Origin: an uncultured Draconibacterium sp. | GTDB taxonomy: Bacteria; Bacteroidota; Bacteroidia; Bacteroidales; Prolixibacteraceae | DNA: 64,000 nucleotides | Assembly (NCBI RefSeq): GCF_913063105.1 | Contig: NZ_CAJXYQ010000003.1 | Location: 186,001-250,000, forward strand | Direction: 5' to 3' | Shown here: piece by piece, positions 9,204-18,974 of the stretch | How positions within the stretch are numbered: the first letter of the stretch is position 1 | Layout: the number at the start of each line of letters is the position of its first letter | Translations under genes and position numbers: made by a program | Notes under the pieces: generated by a model | The model's database searches: none | What the model saw: only the letters and a program-made list of their open reading frames with translations | What the model was told of the DNA's origin: nothing

Positions 9204-10841
9204 ATGTCAACAGTTGCACAAGTATTTGCCCACACCTTAAAAAAAATCGGAGTTACATTCGTTTTTGGGGTTCCCAGCGGAAATATGATTGATTATATCG
9301 AAGCAATTCGCAAGGAAGAGGGAATTGAATTTGTTTTGGTAGGACACGAAGCTACTGCAGCTTTTATGGCAGGTGTTTGTGGCAAACTAACAGGAGTTCC
9401 GGGTGTGTGTTTTGCTACTTTTGGCCCGGGGGCAACCAACTTAAGCACGGGGGTCGGTGGTGCACAGCTCGATAGGTTTCCGCTTTTGGCCTTTACCGAT
9501 GAAATGCCTGATAAGCTGCTCGCTCGAACCGTGCAAATGAACATCAACCAACAACAGCTGTTTTTTCCCATAACCAAATGGACAACCCGCCTTAACCAAC
9601 ATAACCTTGAGGAAATTATATTAAAAGGGGCAGGCATTGCAAGCGACAAAACGCCTGGTGCTGTGCACATAGGAATTCCGGCTGGAATAGGGCAAAACCC
9701 GGTGCCGAAAACCAAATCGGAAGTAGATTACCTGCGCCTGGAGAAAAAACGATGGGCGCCATTGCTTGCCGAGCAATTGGCTAAAGTTGAGAAGCTTATT
9801 CAAACAAGTAAAAAACCGGTTCTGGCTGTTGGCTTGTCAGCCGTGCACGCGCAGGTTGGTGAACAACTTGTTGCACTTTCCCAAAAGTTTCAGGTGCCGG
9901 TGGTGTTAACTCCAATGGCAAAGGGACTGTTTCCCGAAGATCATCCTTTGTATGCCGGCGTGCTTTTTCATGCTTTATCAGATGCAGTTGCTGAGGTATA
10001 TGGACAGGCCGATTTGGTTATTGGCATAGGTTACGATCCGGTTGAGTTTAATTACGAAGACTGGATGCCCGAAGTCCCCTTAATTCATATCGATTGCATA
10101 GAAGCCGATGTGGCTTCCGGACAAATTCGGGAGGTATGTAATGTGCTTGGAGCTCTTGATGTTGCACTGAATGAATTGCTTCAACTGGAAATTGAACCAA
10201 AACATTGGGATGTAAAGTTTGTGCAGGAGAATAAACGACAAATTTTCGAAAAGCTGAGGCCTGAACCAGACTGTTTTGGGCCGCTGGCAGTGGTTAATGA
10301 ATTGCGCAAAATTTTACCCGACGAAGGAATTTTAACCGTTGATGTAGGCGCTCATTTACACCTGGTGGGGCAGCTGTGGCGTACGCCTAAACCAGAGAAT
10401 TTACTGATGACCAACGGATGGTCGAGCATGGGATTTGCCATTCCGGCGGCTCTGGCTGCAAAGTTGTGCAAGCCCGATTTGCCGGTGGTTGCATTAATGG
10501 GCGACGGAGGTTTTGCAATGATGGCCGGAGAATTGGCAAGCGCAAAACGCCTCAAGCTTAAAATTGTTTTTGTGGTAATTTATGACAATAGCTTGTCGTT
10601 AATTCGTATAAAACAACAAAAAAAAGGTTTTAATGCCGCTTACGGAACAGATTTGGAAATTCGGACAGAACAGGCAACAAACCATTATTTTGGAGTACCT
10701 GTAATTCGAGCAATGAATAAAACAGCCTACGTTAATGCATTAAATGAAGCTTTTAACCAAAATGGGCCGGTGGTGATTGAAGCTGTGGTTGACGGCCAGG
10801 CCTACGATGAATTGTTGCTGTGTGCAAATAAAAAATTCTGA
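9204..10841 (+). CDS. Thiamine-diphosphate-dependent enzyme (acetolactate synthase-like)
   Basis: The 545-residue protein has the three-domain layout of the POX/acetolactate synthase family. An N-terminal pyrimidine-binding domain carries catalytic Glu49 in GHEATAA. A central domain spans about 190-330. The C-terminal PP domain has GDGGFAM at 433 and the metal-binding DN at 461-462. The protein could be acetolactate synthase, benzoylformate decarboxylase-like or another 2-keto acid enzyme; the sequence alone does not decide. No small regulatory subunit or ilv gene lies alongside, which argues against the biosynthetic isoform. Confidence 0.82.
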   Translation: MSTVAQVFAHTLKKIGVTFVFGVPSGNMIDYIEAIRKEEGIEFVLVGHEATAAFMAGVCGKLTGVPGVCFATFGPGATNLSTGVGGAQLDRFPLLAFTDEMPDKLLARTVQMNINQQQLFFPITKWTTRLNQHNLEEIILKGAGIASDKTPGAVHIGIPAGIGQNPVPKTKSEVDYLRLEKKRWAPLLAEQLAKVEKLIQTSKKPVLAVGLSAVHAQVGEQLVALSQKFQVPVVLTPMAKGLFPEDHPLYAGVLFHALSDAVAEVYGQADLVIGIGYDPVEFNYEDWMPEVPLIHIDCIEADVASGQIREVCNVLGALDVALNELLQLEIEPKHWDVKFVQENKRQIFEKLRPEPDCFGPLAVVNELRKILPDEGILTVDVGAHLHLVGQLWRTPKPENLLMTNGWSSMGFAIPAALAAKLCKPDLPVVALMGDGGFAMMAGELASAKRLKLKIVFVVIYDNSLSLIRIKQQKKGFNAAYGTDLEIRTEQATNHYFGVPVIRAMNKTAYVNALNEAFNQNGPVVIEAVVDGQAYDELLLCANKKF

Positions 10842-10921
10842 TTATATTTAATCGTCGTAATAATACTGCCACTGATAATTAATAATTTCTGGCTATTTTG
10901 AATACAATCAATCTGAGACAA

Positions 10922-13366
10922 ATGAAAACCAACAAACAACTTCAATTAGCCTTTGACTTTGTACAATACACCGGGCAAAATATTTTTCTAACCGGGAAAG
11001 CCGGTACCGGAAAAACTACCTTTTTACGCAACCTGAAAATACGCTCGCCTAAACGGATGGTGGTAGTAGCGCCTACAGGAGTTGCAGCTATAAATGCCGG
11101 CGGTGTTACCATTCATTCATTCTTTCAGCTGTCGTTTGCACCCCAGATCGGTCAGGAAAGTAAACACAGTGGAGAGCAGCGTTTCTCAAAAGAGAAAATT
11201 AATATTATGCGTAGCCTTGATTTACTTATCATTGATGAGATAAGTATGGTGAGGGCCGATATTCTTGATGCTATTGACCGAACAATGCGACGTTTTAAAA
11301 ACAGACGAAAGCCCTTTGGGGGCGCACAGCTTTTAATGATTGGCGATTTGCAGCAATTGGCACCTGTGGTAAGAAACGAGGAGTGGGGTTTGTTGCGTCG
11401 CGAATACGATACGCCCTATTTTTTTAGCAGCAAGGCACTCAAAGAATTCCCGCATGTGAGTATTGAACTTACCGAAGTGTTTCGGCAGCAAGATGAAAAG
11501 TTTATTTCTATTTTAAACAAAGTTCGCGAGAATAAGCTTGATGATGAGGCACGTAGCGTTTTAAATGCCCGTCATCAGCCCGATTTTAAACCCGGCGACG
11601 AGGAAGGTTATATTACGCTTTGTACGCATAACGTTAATGCACAGCGTATTAACGAATCTAAACTGCATGCATTGGCTGGAAAGAAACAAGTGTTTACCGC
11701 AAAAGTAGAAGGTAAGTTTCCCGAATATTCATATCCTACTGATTTTGATTTGGAATTAAAAGTTGGTGCGCAGGTTATGTTTGTGAAAAACGATTCGAAT
11801 CCTGAAAAACGTTTTTTTAACGGCAAAATCGGGCAAATTCAAACTATTAACGGCAACCAGATTTTTGTGCTTTGCCCCGGCGAGGATGAAGAAATAGAAG
11901 TAGAAGCACAAAACTGGGAAAACTACAAGTATTCTATTGATAAAGAAACCGGAGAGATACGTGAGGAAATTGAAGGCGTTTATACCCAGATACCTTTGAA
12001 ACTGGCCTGGGCAATAACCATTCATAAAAGCCAGGGCTTAACTTTTGATAAGGCAATTATTGATGCAGAGGCGTCGTTTGCCCACGGACAGGTTTATGTG
12101 GCTTTAAGCCGGTGCAAGTCGCTCGAAGGAATGGTGCTGTCTACACCAATTGCCGGCAGAAGCATTGTAAATGATCAAACTGTTAGCAGTTTTATTCGCG
12201 AGGTAGAAGAAAACCAGCCAGGAGAACAGGAATTGAATGCTGCCCGATTGGCTTTTCAGAAAGAACAACTTGCCGAGGTTTTTCGCTTTTACCGCTCGGA
12301 ACACTTGTTGCGAAACATAGCAAAACTGGTTAACGAAAATAAAGGGAGTTTCCCGGAAGTAACCATTGCGCAGCTGGAAAAATTACGAAACAGCCATGAA
12401 AGTGAGATTGTTGAAGTGGCGGCCAGATTTCATAAGCAAATTACTGACTTATTGCGGCAACAGCCTGATGTTTACAAGAACGATAATTTGCAGGAACGGG
12501 TAAAAAAAGCTGCTGCCTATTTTGGCGAGAAAGTACAGCACATTATGGCCGATGGAATTAAAAAGGCCGATTTGGATATTGATAATAAGGAGATAAAACG
12601 CCAGTTGAAACGATATGTAAGCGATTTGAGAGAAGATGTTCAATTAAAATTAACAGCGTTTGAGTCGTGCATGGAGGGATTTGACGTTAAACGGTTGATG
12701 GATTCGCGCGCCAAAACGCTGGTAAAACAAAGCAAATCTTCAGGGCAACAAAAAGCAAAAGAGATTACTGATTTCGAGAATATTCCTCATCCGGAATTGT
12801 TTGAACAGTTGCGCAACTATCGAACTGAAAAAGCCAGTGAGCTTGCAATTCCTCCCTTCATGATTTTCTCGCAAAAAGTATTGTATGCCCTGGTTACTTA
12901 CCTGCCAACCAACACAGCATCTTTAAAACTGATTAATGGTTTGGGGCCACGAAAGATTACCCAGTTTGGTGCCGATATTTCAGGGATAATCCAACATTAC
13001 TGCGCTGAAAATAATATTGAAAAAGGGGAGATTCCGCTGCAGGAACCAAAACAGGAGAAGAAAGAAAAAAAAGATACTAAGCTGCTGAGTTACGAACTGT
13101 TTGTTGCCGGGAAATCCATTGATGATATCGCAAAGGAACGTGCATTGTCAGCCAATACAATTGAAGGGCATTTAGCCCACTACATTAAGCTCGGAGAACT
13201 GGATGCAACACAATTGGTTGACGAGCAAAAATTAAAAAAAATAGCTGCTTATTTTGAAAAAACTGACGACAAATCGTTCGGAACCGCCAAAGGTCATTTC
13301 GGAAATGAGGTCAGCTACGGAGAGTTGCGTATCGGATTGAGTTATTTTGAGTCTAAAAATCAGTAG
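10922..13366 (+). CDS. Pif1-like helicase with HRDC and C-terminal HTH domains
   Basis: Counting from the ATG at 10922 the protein has 814 residues. A TTG eight codons upstream is also in frame but less likely. The SF1 helicase core has Walker A GKAGTGKTT, the DEISM Walker B and a C-terminal TIHKSQGLTFDKAI segment (motifs V-VI; about residues 1-410), like Pif1/RecD2 proteins. A helical, charged middle follows. Next comes an HRDC-like nucleic-acid-binding domain ending in a GLGPRK segment (about 615-690). Last is a helix-turn-helix reading SIDDIAKERALSANTIEGHL (about 730-755). It probably unwinds DNA during repair or replication; the partners are unknown. Confidence 0.85.
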   Translation: MKTNKQLQLAFDFVQYTGQNIFLTGKAGTGKTTFLRNLKIRSPKRMVVVAPTGVAAINAGGVTIHSFFQLSFAPQIGQESKHSGEQRFSKEKINIMRSLDLLIIDEISMVRADILDAIDRTMRRFKNRRKPFGGAQLLMIGDLQQLAPVVRNEEWGLLRREYDTPYFFSSKALKEFPHVSIELTEVFRQQDEKFISILNKVRENKLDDEARSVLNARHQPDFKPGDEEGYITLCTHNVNAQRINESKLHALAGKKQVFTAKVEGKFPEYSYPTDFDLELKVGAQVMFVKNDSNPEKRFFNGKIGQIQTINGNQIFVLCPGEDEEIEVEAQNWENYKYSIDKETGEIREEIEGVYTQIPLKLAWAITIHKSQGLTFDKAIIDAEASFAHGQVYVALSRCKSLEGMVLSTPIAGRSIVNDQTVSSFIREVEENQPGEQELNAARLAFQKEQLAEVFRFYRSEHLLRNIAKLVNENKGSFPEVTIAQLEKLRNSHESEIVEVAARFHKQITDLLRQQPDVYKNDNLQERVKKAAAYFGEKVQHIMADGIKKADLDIDNKEIKRQLKRYVSDLREDVQLKLTAFESCMEGFDVKRLMDSRAKTLVKQSKSSGQQKAKEITDFENIPHPELFEQLRNYRTEKASELAIPPFMIFSQKVLYALVTYLPTNTASLKLINGLGPRKITQFGADISGIIQHYCAENNIEKGEIPLQEPKQEKKEKKDTKLLSYELFVAGKSIDDIAKERALSANTIEGHLAHYIKLGELDATQLVDEQKLKKIAAYFEKTDDKSFGTAKGHFGNEVSYGELRIGLSYFESKNQ

Positions 13367-13530
13367 CAGAAATACAGCAGAAAAGGCACCTTATTTTCCA
13401 CCCAAATACTAAGCGGGAGATCGTTTTGTAATGATTTGTTGCGAACAAAGACAAATTTTGATATAACCGAACTTATCACCAACTTCGCATTGCGCTGGTT
13501 AATTTGAATAGTTATTATACAAAACTTACC

Positions 13531-16500
13531 ATGAAACGATTGTGCTGTTTGCTGATTATTAACTTTGCGCTGCTGTTTGTTGCCTTCCCGCAGCAATTCA
13601 CTTTTAGTAATTATTCCATTACCGAAGGCTTGTCGCAAAGTGTGGTAAATTGCCTCTTTCAGGATTCGCAGGGCTTTATCTGGTTGGGCACGCAAAACGG
13701 ATTAAATCGCTTCGACGGGGAGTCTTTTAAGGTGTTTCGTTTTCAGCCAAATGATTCTGCCTCTATTTCAAATAACTGGATTTATGCCATCTCGGAAGAT
13801 AAGGACGGTAACCTTTGGATAGGCACAAAAGGTGGATTAAATAAATATGTGGTAGCCGATAATCGTTTTGTGCGCATTTGTTATCAAACCAATTATCCGT
13901 CTGATATTACTTTGCACAGTTACGACAACCTGCAGCTTAACGATGGACGTATGCTTATTCATACGCCGCCGGTAATTTCCATTTTTAATAATAACTCAAA
14001 CGAGTTTTCTCACTACCAAAGTCAGGCCCCTTTTGATCCGGCGGTTAAAGATGTAAAACAACCCGTTTTGCAAGACCACACCGGAAAAATATGGGCAGGA
14101 TGCACAAACGGAATTGGTGGCTGGGAGGGGCCGCACAGCGGTTTTGAATGTTATAATTTTGTTCGAAAACCTGGCGATACCCTCGCAACGGCAAACGTAA
14201 CCGCCTTGTTTCAGGATAATAAATACCGAATTTGGGTAGGATGTACAAACGGACTGTTTAGCTTCAACCCTAAATCACAGTGTTTTGAAGAACACCAGTT
14301 TCAACTGGAAAATGGGGAGGCTTTTAAATTTTCAAGCTGTATACGAAGCTTGGTTGAAACGAAACACAATCAACTGATTGTTGGTACTGAGGGTGAGGGG
14401 ATTTTTCTGCTAACCGAACTTGCTGAAAACAGGTATGCCATTCAAAATTTTACTTCTGACAACAGTGGTTTGGCACATAATATTGTACAAAGTTTGCTTA
14501 TCGATAGCTCGGAGAATCTGTGGGTGGGTACTTTGTCGGGCGTTAGTAAAGCCGATTTAAAACGTGATAAATTCCGGCTATACCGTAACAGCAACTCGCC
14601 AGCCTCGGTTAACTTAATGGGAAATGTTATTGCCGGTATGTTAAAAAATTCCGATGGTAAATTATGGATTGGTAACTGGGGGCAAGGATTAAATATTGTA
14701 GATCCCGAAACCAACGAGGTGGTTCATTATTCGTCGCAACACCCGGGAAACCACCATTTGTCTAATGATTTTGTTCACGTAATTTTTAAAGATAACTCCG
14801 AAAGAATTTGGTTAGGTACCCGCAATGGTATTTTTATCTGGGACGAAGGAAACGAACGGTTTGAAGACTGGCGCGATATTTTTAAGCGGCCAAATTGGCC
14901 TGCTTTTACAAACACCCGCATTTATCACATCATTCAGGATAAAAAAGAACAGTTTTGGATAGGCACTTCAAATGGACTTTTCAATGTTAATCCTAAAACC
15001 GGAGAGTTCATCCATTTTAACCAGCACGGCCCCGATAAAAGGCAAATTGGCTCTAATCTGGTTTACAGTCTGCTTGAAGATTCAGATGGCTTAATATGGA
15101 TTGCCACTATCGGTGGCCTGGATTTATACAATCCCGAAACCAATGAACTGAAGCATTACCGGAAAACTGTTGGTGGCTTGAGTAGTGATTTTGTAATTTC
15201 GTTATGCGAAGACAGCCTAAACAGGATATGGATTGGCACCAATGCAGCCATAAATATTTTTGATAAGCAAAATCAGAAATTCAGTTACTTTGATGAAAAA
15301 GACGGTTTGCCCAGCAATTATATTTACGCCATTATTGAAGACAAAAACAACGATTTGTGGCTGGCAACGGGGAATGGTTTATGCCGTTTTCTGCTTGATG
15401 AAAAGCGCCTTCAAACTTTTACTTCTGAAGATGGTTTGCAAAGCCCTGAATTTAACCTGCGTGCCGCTTATTGTGCCAACGATGGTGAATTGTTATTTGG
15501 CGGGATGAATGGATTTAATACTTTTTACCCCGATTCGTTGAGAGGAAATCCGTATTTGCCAAACATGGTTTTTACTGCTTTTCGAACCAATACAGGAGCC
15601 ATACAGAAAGAAGAAAATATTGCAACAACCACGAAAATTGTACTGTCCCACAAGGTGCAGTCGTTTACCATTGAGTTTGCCGCACTTGAATTTACCAACC
15701 CGCAAAAAAACAGATACGCCTATAAAATGGAAGGCGTTGCTGACGAGTGGATTGAAATAGGAAACCGAAAGTTTGTGCCCTTTTTTGCCCTGCCTCTGGG
15801 CGATTATACATTTGCGGTTAAAGGGTCAAATAACGACGGAACGTGGAACGAAAACGGAATAAGCTTAGCTATTTCAATTCTTCCACCATGGTATACCAGT
15901 AGGTATGCCTATCTGGCTTACTTTTTTATTTTAATGCTCGTGGTTTGGGTGTTTATTTATTTCCGAGAAAGGAGATTGCAGCTCGATAAGGTAAAGCTGG
16001 AGAAAAAGGTGCTGGAGCGTACCATTCAGATTGAGAAACAGAACCAGGTTATCAGGGCAAAAAATAACGAACTAAACGAGCTAAACCGCGCCAAGGATAA
16101 ATTTTTCTCCATTATTGGGCACGATTTGCGCAACCATTTTAATATAATTATTGGCTTTTCCGAAAACCTGCTGCTAAGTTTTAAAAAGATGGATCCACTC
16201 CGGCAGGAGCATCACATTGCTAATATTTACAAGTCTTCGGTTCTGGCTAACGACCTTTTGGGCAATTTGCTAACCTGGGCGCGTTTGCAGCGAAATGTGA
16301 TTGTTTTTCAGCCCGAAAAAATTAATATTCCGCATAAAATCAGGGATTTGCTGCGTTTTCATGAAGAGGCTGCGCTTAAAAAAAATATACTAATTGAAGT
16401 TTTTGCCAGGGAAGAACTGGAGGCTTGTGTTGATGAAAATATGTTTGCAACCATTATCCGAAACCTGCTTGCCAATGCCATTAAATTTACACATGTTGAT

Positions 16501-16806
16501 GGAGAGATTTCGGTAACGGTATTACGCGAAAATAATTGTTGTGTAGTAAAGGTTAAAGACAATGGAATAGGCATTACTAAAGAAAATCAGCAAAAAATCT
16601 TTCAGCTTGATAGCAACGTGGGCAGCAAAGGTACGCGGGGCGAAAAAGGTACCGGTTTGGGTTTAATAATTTGCAAAGAATTTATTGAAAAACACAGGGG
16701 TGAAATCAGTTTAAAAAGTGAGCCGGGAAAAGGGAGTGAGTTCACGTTTACCCTGCCAATTCAGCAAGCAATGGTAAAAAAGAGAAAATCACCGGATGAG
16801 AATTAA
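13531..16806 (+). CDS. Two-component-propeller sensor histidine kinase without receiver domain
   Basis: The chosen ATG (13531) gives 1091 residues with a signal peptide. Upstream TTG codons would add nine residues and spoil it. The periplasmic part is a two-seven-bladed-propeller type array of repeats with IWLGT/IWIGT motifs (about 20-690), then a Y_Y_Y-type immunoglobulin-like domain (about 705-785), then one membrane helix near 795-815. The cytoplasmic part is a coiled coil, a HisKA domain with H-box IIGHDLRN (His near 863), an N-box LLANAIKF, and G-boxes DNGIGI and GTGLGL. Related Bacteroidota hybrid sensors add receiver and AraC domains. This one stops at the ATPase, and no response regulator gene is adjacent. 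Confidence 0.9.
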   Translation: MKRLCCLLIINFALLFVAFPQQFTFSNYSITEGLSQSVVNCLFQDSQGFIWLGTQNGLNRFDGESFKVFRFQPNDSASISNNWIYAISEDKDGNLWIGTKGGLNKYVVADNRFVRICYQTNYPSDITLHSYDNLQLNDGRMLIHTPPVISIFNNNSNEFSHYQSQAPFDPAVKDVKQPVLQDHTGKIWAGCTNGIGGWEGPHSGFECYNFVRKPGDTLATANVTALFQDNKYRIWVGCTNGLFSFNPKSQCFEEHQFQLENGEAFKFSSCIRSLVETKHNQLIVGTEGEGIFLLTELAENRYAIQNFTSDNSGLAHNIVQSLLIDSSENLWVGTLSGVSKADLKRDKFRLYRNSNSPASVNLMGNVIAGMLKNSDGKLWIGNWGQGLNIVDPETNEVVHYSSQHPGNHHLSNDFVHVIFKDNSERIWLGTRNGIFIWDEGNERFEDWRDIFKRPNWPAFTNTRIYHIIQDKKEQFWIGTSNGLFNVNPKTGEFIHFNQHGPDKRQIGSNLVYSLLEDSDGLIWIATIGGLDLYNPETNELKHYRKTVGGLSSDFVISLCEDSLNRIWIGTNAAINIFDKQNQKFSYFDEKDGLPSNYIYAIIEDKNNDLWLATGNGLCRFLLDEKRLQTFTSEDGLQSPEFNLRAAYCANDGELLFGGMNGFNTFYPDSLRGNPYLPNMVFTAFRTNTGAIQKEENIATTTKIVLSHKVQSFTIEFAALEFTNPQKNRYAYKMEGVADEWIEIGNRKFVPFFALPLGDYTFAVKGSNNDGTWNENGISLAISILPPWYTSRYAYLAYFFILMLVVWVFIYFRERRLQLDKVKLEKKVLERTIQIEKQNQVIRAKNNELNELNRAKDKFFSIIGHDLRNHFNIIIGFSENLLLSFKKMDPLRQEHHIANIYKSSVLANDLLGNLLTWARLQRNVIVFQPEKINIPHKIRDLLRFHEEAALKKNILIEVFAREELEACVDENMFATIIRNLLANAIKFTHVDGEISVTVLRENNCCVVKVKDNGIGITKENQQKIFQLDSNVGSKGTRGEKGTGLGLIICKEFIEKHRGEISLKSEPGKGSEFTFTLPIQQAMVKKRKSPDEN

Positions 16807-16826
16807 TTCACCCGATGATTTGTGTT

Positions 16827-17489
16827 TTATAAAATATCGTAAAGTTCTTTGCCGTCCTCTTCAAATTGCGCAATACTAATGTCGGTCATTGGGTGCTTAA
16901 TTAACTGGAATAGCAAATCGGGGCTTATCGTTGCCGATTGTGCACCGTTCATACTTACCCGATGAATTTGATCGACAGTTTTAAAACTTGCTGCCAAAAC
17001 TTTTGTAGGCAGGTTAAATTCTTTGGTATTCTTAACAATATCAGAAACCACTTCAATACCATGCGACGAAATATTGTCGAGGCGGCTAACGTAAGGCGCA
17101 ACAAAATCCGCTCCGGCACGCGATGCCACAAGTGCCTGCTGTTGGGTGAAAATAGCTGTGGCTGTTACATTTATGCCTGCTTCTTTTAACATACGCATGG
17201 CTTTGTAGCCCTCAACCGAAACCGGAATTTTTGCATAAAAGTTATTTCCAAGATCAAAATACTCTTTATACCTTTTCGCTTCTTTAACCATCTCATCAGC
17301 ATTGGCCGACATTACCTGTACGTGAATAGTACCTTTCCCTACAATTTCAGCAATGGTGTTAATGGCTTCCGAAAGTTTTAATCCCGATTGCTTTAAAATA
17401 GTAGGATTGGTTGTAACACCCTCCAGAGGGAAAAAATCGTACAATTGCTTTAATGCCTCAATGTCAGCAGTATCTGCCAGATAAATCAT
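16827..17489 (-). CDS. Transaldolase, short TalC/FSA-type
   Basis: The 220-residue TIM-barrel class I aldolase has the Schiff-base lysine Lys87 in YAKIPVS, the N-terminal DTADI and TTNPTI motifs and a LAASFK segment. Short family members are either transaldolases (pentose phosphate pathway) or fructose-6-phosphate aldolases. At the position of the diagnostic FSA Tyr131, in the TAIF motif, this protein has Phe114. Transaldolases also carry Phe there, so transaldolase is the better call. The gene converges on the sensor kinase. Confidence 0.88.
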   Translation of the reverse strand: MIYLADTADIEALKQLYDFFPLEGVTTNPTILKQSGLKLSEAINTIAEIVGKGTIHVQVMSANADEMVKEAKRYKEYFDLGNNFYAKIPVSVEGYKAMRMLKEAGINVTATAIFTQQQALVASRAGADFVAPYVSRLDNISSHGIEVVSDIVKNTKEFNLPTKVLAASFKTVDQIHRVSMNGAQSATISPDLLFQLIKHPMTDISIAQFEEDGKELYDIL

Positions 17490-17548
17490 TTTTTTTGTTT
17501 TTTGATGAATGAAAAAGCTTAAGCTGTTGTTGGTTCTGTAGTGTTTTG

Positions 17549-17556
17549 CAAAGATA
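17549..17556 (-). promoter_or_regulatory. -7 box for the transaldolase gene
   Basis: Read on the minus strand this is TATCTTTG, an exact match to TAnnTTTG, 60 bases upstream of the transaldolase start. No clear -33 TTTG is visible. Confidence 0.5.
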
Positions 17557-17685
17557 AAGAAGCTTTTTTCTGCTACCTTTTTTTTTAATTGTTTCAGTCA
17601 TTTGTTAACATGAAATTGCACGTGCAGGTAATTTCTTCTCTGATTAGGCGTTTACATATTCAAATCTTTTGACTTTTTTTGTGGG

Positions 17686-18474
17686 ATGTTTAAACACTGC
17701 ATATTTATTTTTACAGCAATTGTTTTTGTAATGGGGCAGGCAACAGGGCAGGTTGTGAGCAAAAAAATTACCGCATTCCCCGAGGTATATAAAGAAATCA
17801 GTATCTCGGGGTACCGCACTGCCCTCGACAGTTTTCCGGAGCATACGCTTGAAGGCTATCTCGGACAATTTTTAATTCCCGGAAACGATGGTTATATCAT
17901 CAGTCGTTTTGGCCCCCGATCGGGAAGAATGCATTACGGTACGGATATAAAAATGTATAAAGGCGATACGGTAGTTGCTTCGCAAAGTGGTATAATTGCC
18001 CGGTCGAACTGGGGATATGGTTTTGGGAATTTAATCATTGTCCAGCACCGAAATAATATTCAAACCTATTATGCACACCTGTCTAAATTCTTAAAAAAGA
18101 AAGGCGAACACGTTGAAAAAGGAGAGCCCATTGCTTTGGCCGGAAGTACCGGACGGGCCCGTGGTGCACATTTACATTTTGAAATGCGTGAAAACGGACA
18201 GCCTTTTGACCCTGAGTTGGTTTTTGATTTTAAAGAAGAAAAAATTCGCGACGAGGCAGCTGAAATGGAAAGTTTAATGGCTCTGCACAAAAAACTAAAA
18301 CCTAAAGGTTACTCTACCAATGTAGCTGTTCCGGAGTATTACAAAGTACGCTCGGGCGATTCGTTGTGGACCATTTCTCGAAGGTTTAAAACTTCAATTA
18401 ATGAAATTTGCAGGTTAAACCGAATTTCTGAGAGTTCAACCTTGCGAATAGGGCAACCACTGCGTATGTATTAA
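17686..18474 (+). CDS. Secreted M23 peptidase with C-terminal LysM domain
   Basis: The 262-residue protein begins with a signal peptide ending near residue 22. Next comes an M23 (LytM) metallopeptidase domain with the zinc motifs HYGTD and HLHFE (about 75-180). A LysM peptidoglycan-binding module starts at YKVRSGDSLWTISRRF (about 218-262). Such proteins cleave or organise peptidoglycan cross-bridges in the periplasm, or activate amidases. Both zinc motifs are intact, so it is probably an active hydrolase and not an EnvC-type activator. Confidence 0.92.
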   Translation: MFKHCIFIFTAIVFVMGQATGQVVSKKITAFPEVYKEISISGYRTALDSFPEHTLEGYLGQFLIPGNDGYIISRFGPRSGRMHYGTDIKMYKGDTVVASQSGIIARSNWGYGFGNLIIVQHRNNIQTYYAHLSKFLKKKGEHVEKGEPIALAGSTGRARGAHLHFEMRENGQPFDPELVFDFKEEKIRDEAAEMESLMALHKKLKPKGYSTNVAVPEYYKVRSGDSLWTISRRFKTSINEICRLNRISESSTLRIGQPLRMY

Positions 18475-18547
18475 ATGCCGGTGTGTTATGCAGAGAGAAC
18501 ATCAGGCAATTTATTTTGTTGTTGACTGATAGCTTAGTTTAACAAAA

Positions 18548-18916
18548 ATGGGAAGAACAATAATTTTGATTGCCGCAGTATTACTGGCCATAGCGGTAAG
18601 TGTTGGCGCTTTTGGAGCCCATGGCTTAAAACCGCATCTTTCATCAGAATTGATGGAGGTGTACAAAACCGGAGTCGAATATCATTTTTATCATGCACTG
18701 GGACTGTTGCTGGTTGGAGTTTTTGCTTTGCACAAGCCTGGTGTTTATTTAAAATGGTCGGGAATACTGCTTACCACAGGAATTGTTCTATTTTCGGGAA
18801 GTTTGTATGTTATGGCAATTTCGGGAATAAAATGGTTAGGGGCTGTAACACCGCTCGGCGGTGTTAGTTTTATTGCCGGGTGGATACTTTTATTTTTGGC
18901 GGCTAAAAAAATATAA
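18548..18916 (+). CDS. DUF423 family small membrane protein
   Basis: The 122-residue protein has four predicted membrane segments. It shows the family hallmarks GAFGAHGL near the N-terminus and a TPLGG...IAGW stretch near the C-terminus. The molecular function of this widespread family is unknown. It lies 73 bases after the M23 gene on the same strand and may be transcribed with it. Confidence 0.9.
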   Translation: MGRTIILIAAVLLAIAVSVGAFGAHGLKPHLSSELMEVYKTGVEYHFYHALGLLLVGVFALHKPGVYLKWSGILLTTGIVLFSGSLYVMAISGIKWLGAVTPLGGVSFIAGWILLFLAAKKI

Positions 18917-18939
18917 TTTTCTGAACAGATTTGAACCCT

Positions 18940-18947
18940 TATCTTTG
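18940..18947 (+). promoter_or_regulatory. -7 box for the alpha/beta-hydrolase gene
   Basis: TATCTTTG matches TAnnTTTG exactly and lies 27 bases before the start codon. TTTT at 18917-18920, 19 bases upstream, may act as a weak -33 element. Confidence 0.6.
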
Positions 18948-18974
18948 CCCTTGCCCAATAATTAAAACATCAAA

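Noticed and set aside
16807..16826. CGGATGA / CCCGATGA similarity after the sensor kinase as a terminator
   Set aside because: It is a direct, not inverted, similarity and has no stable stem.
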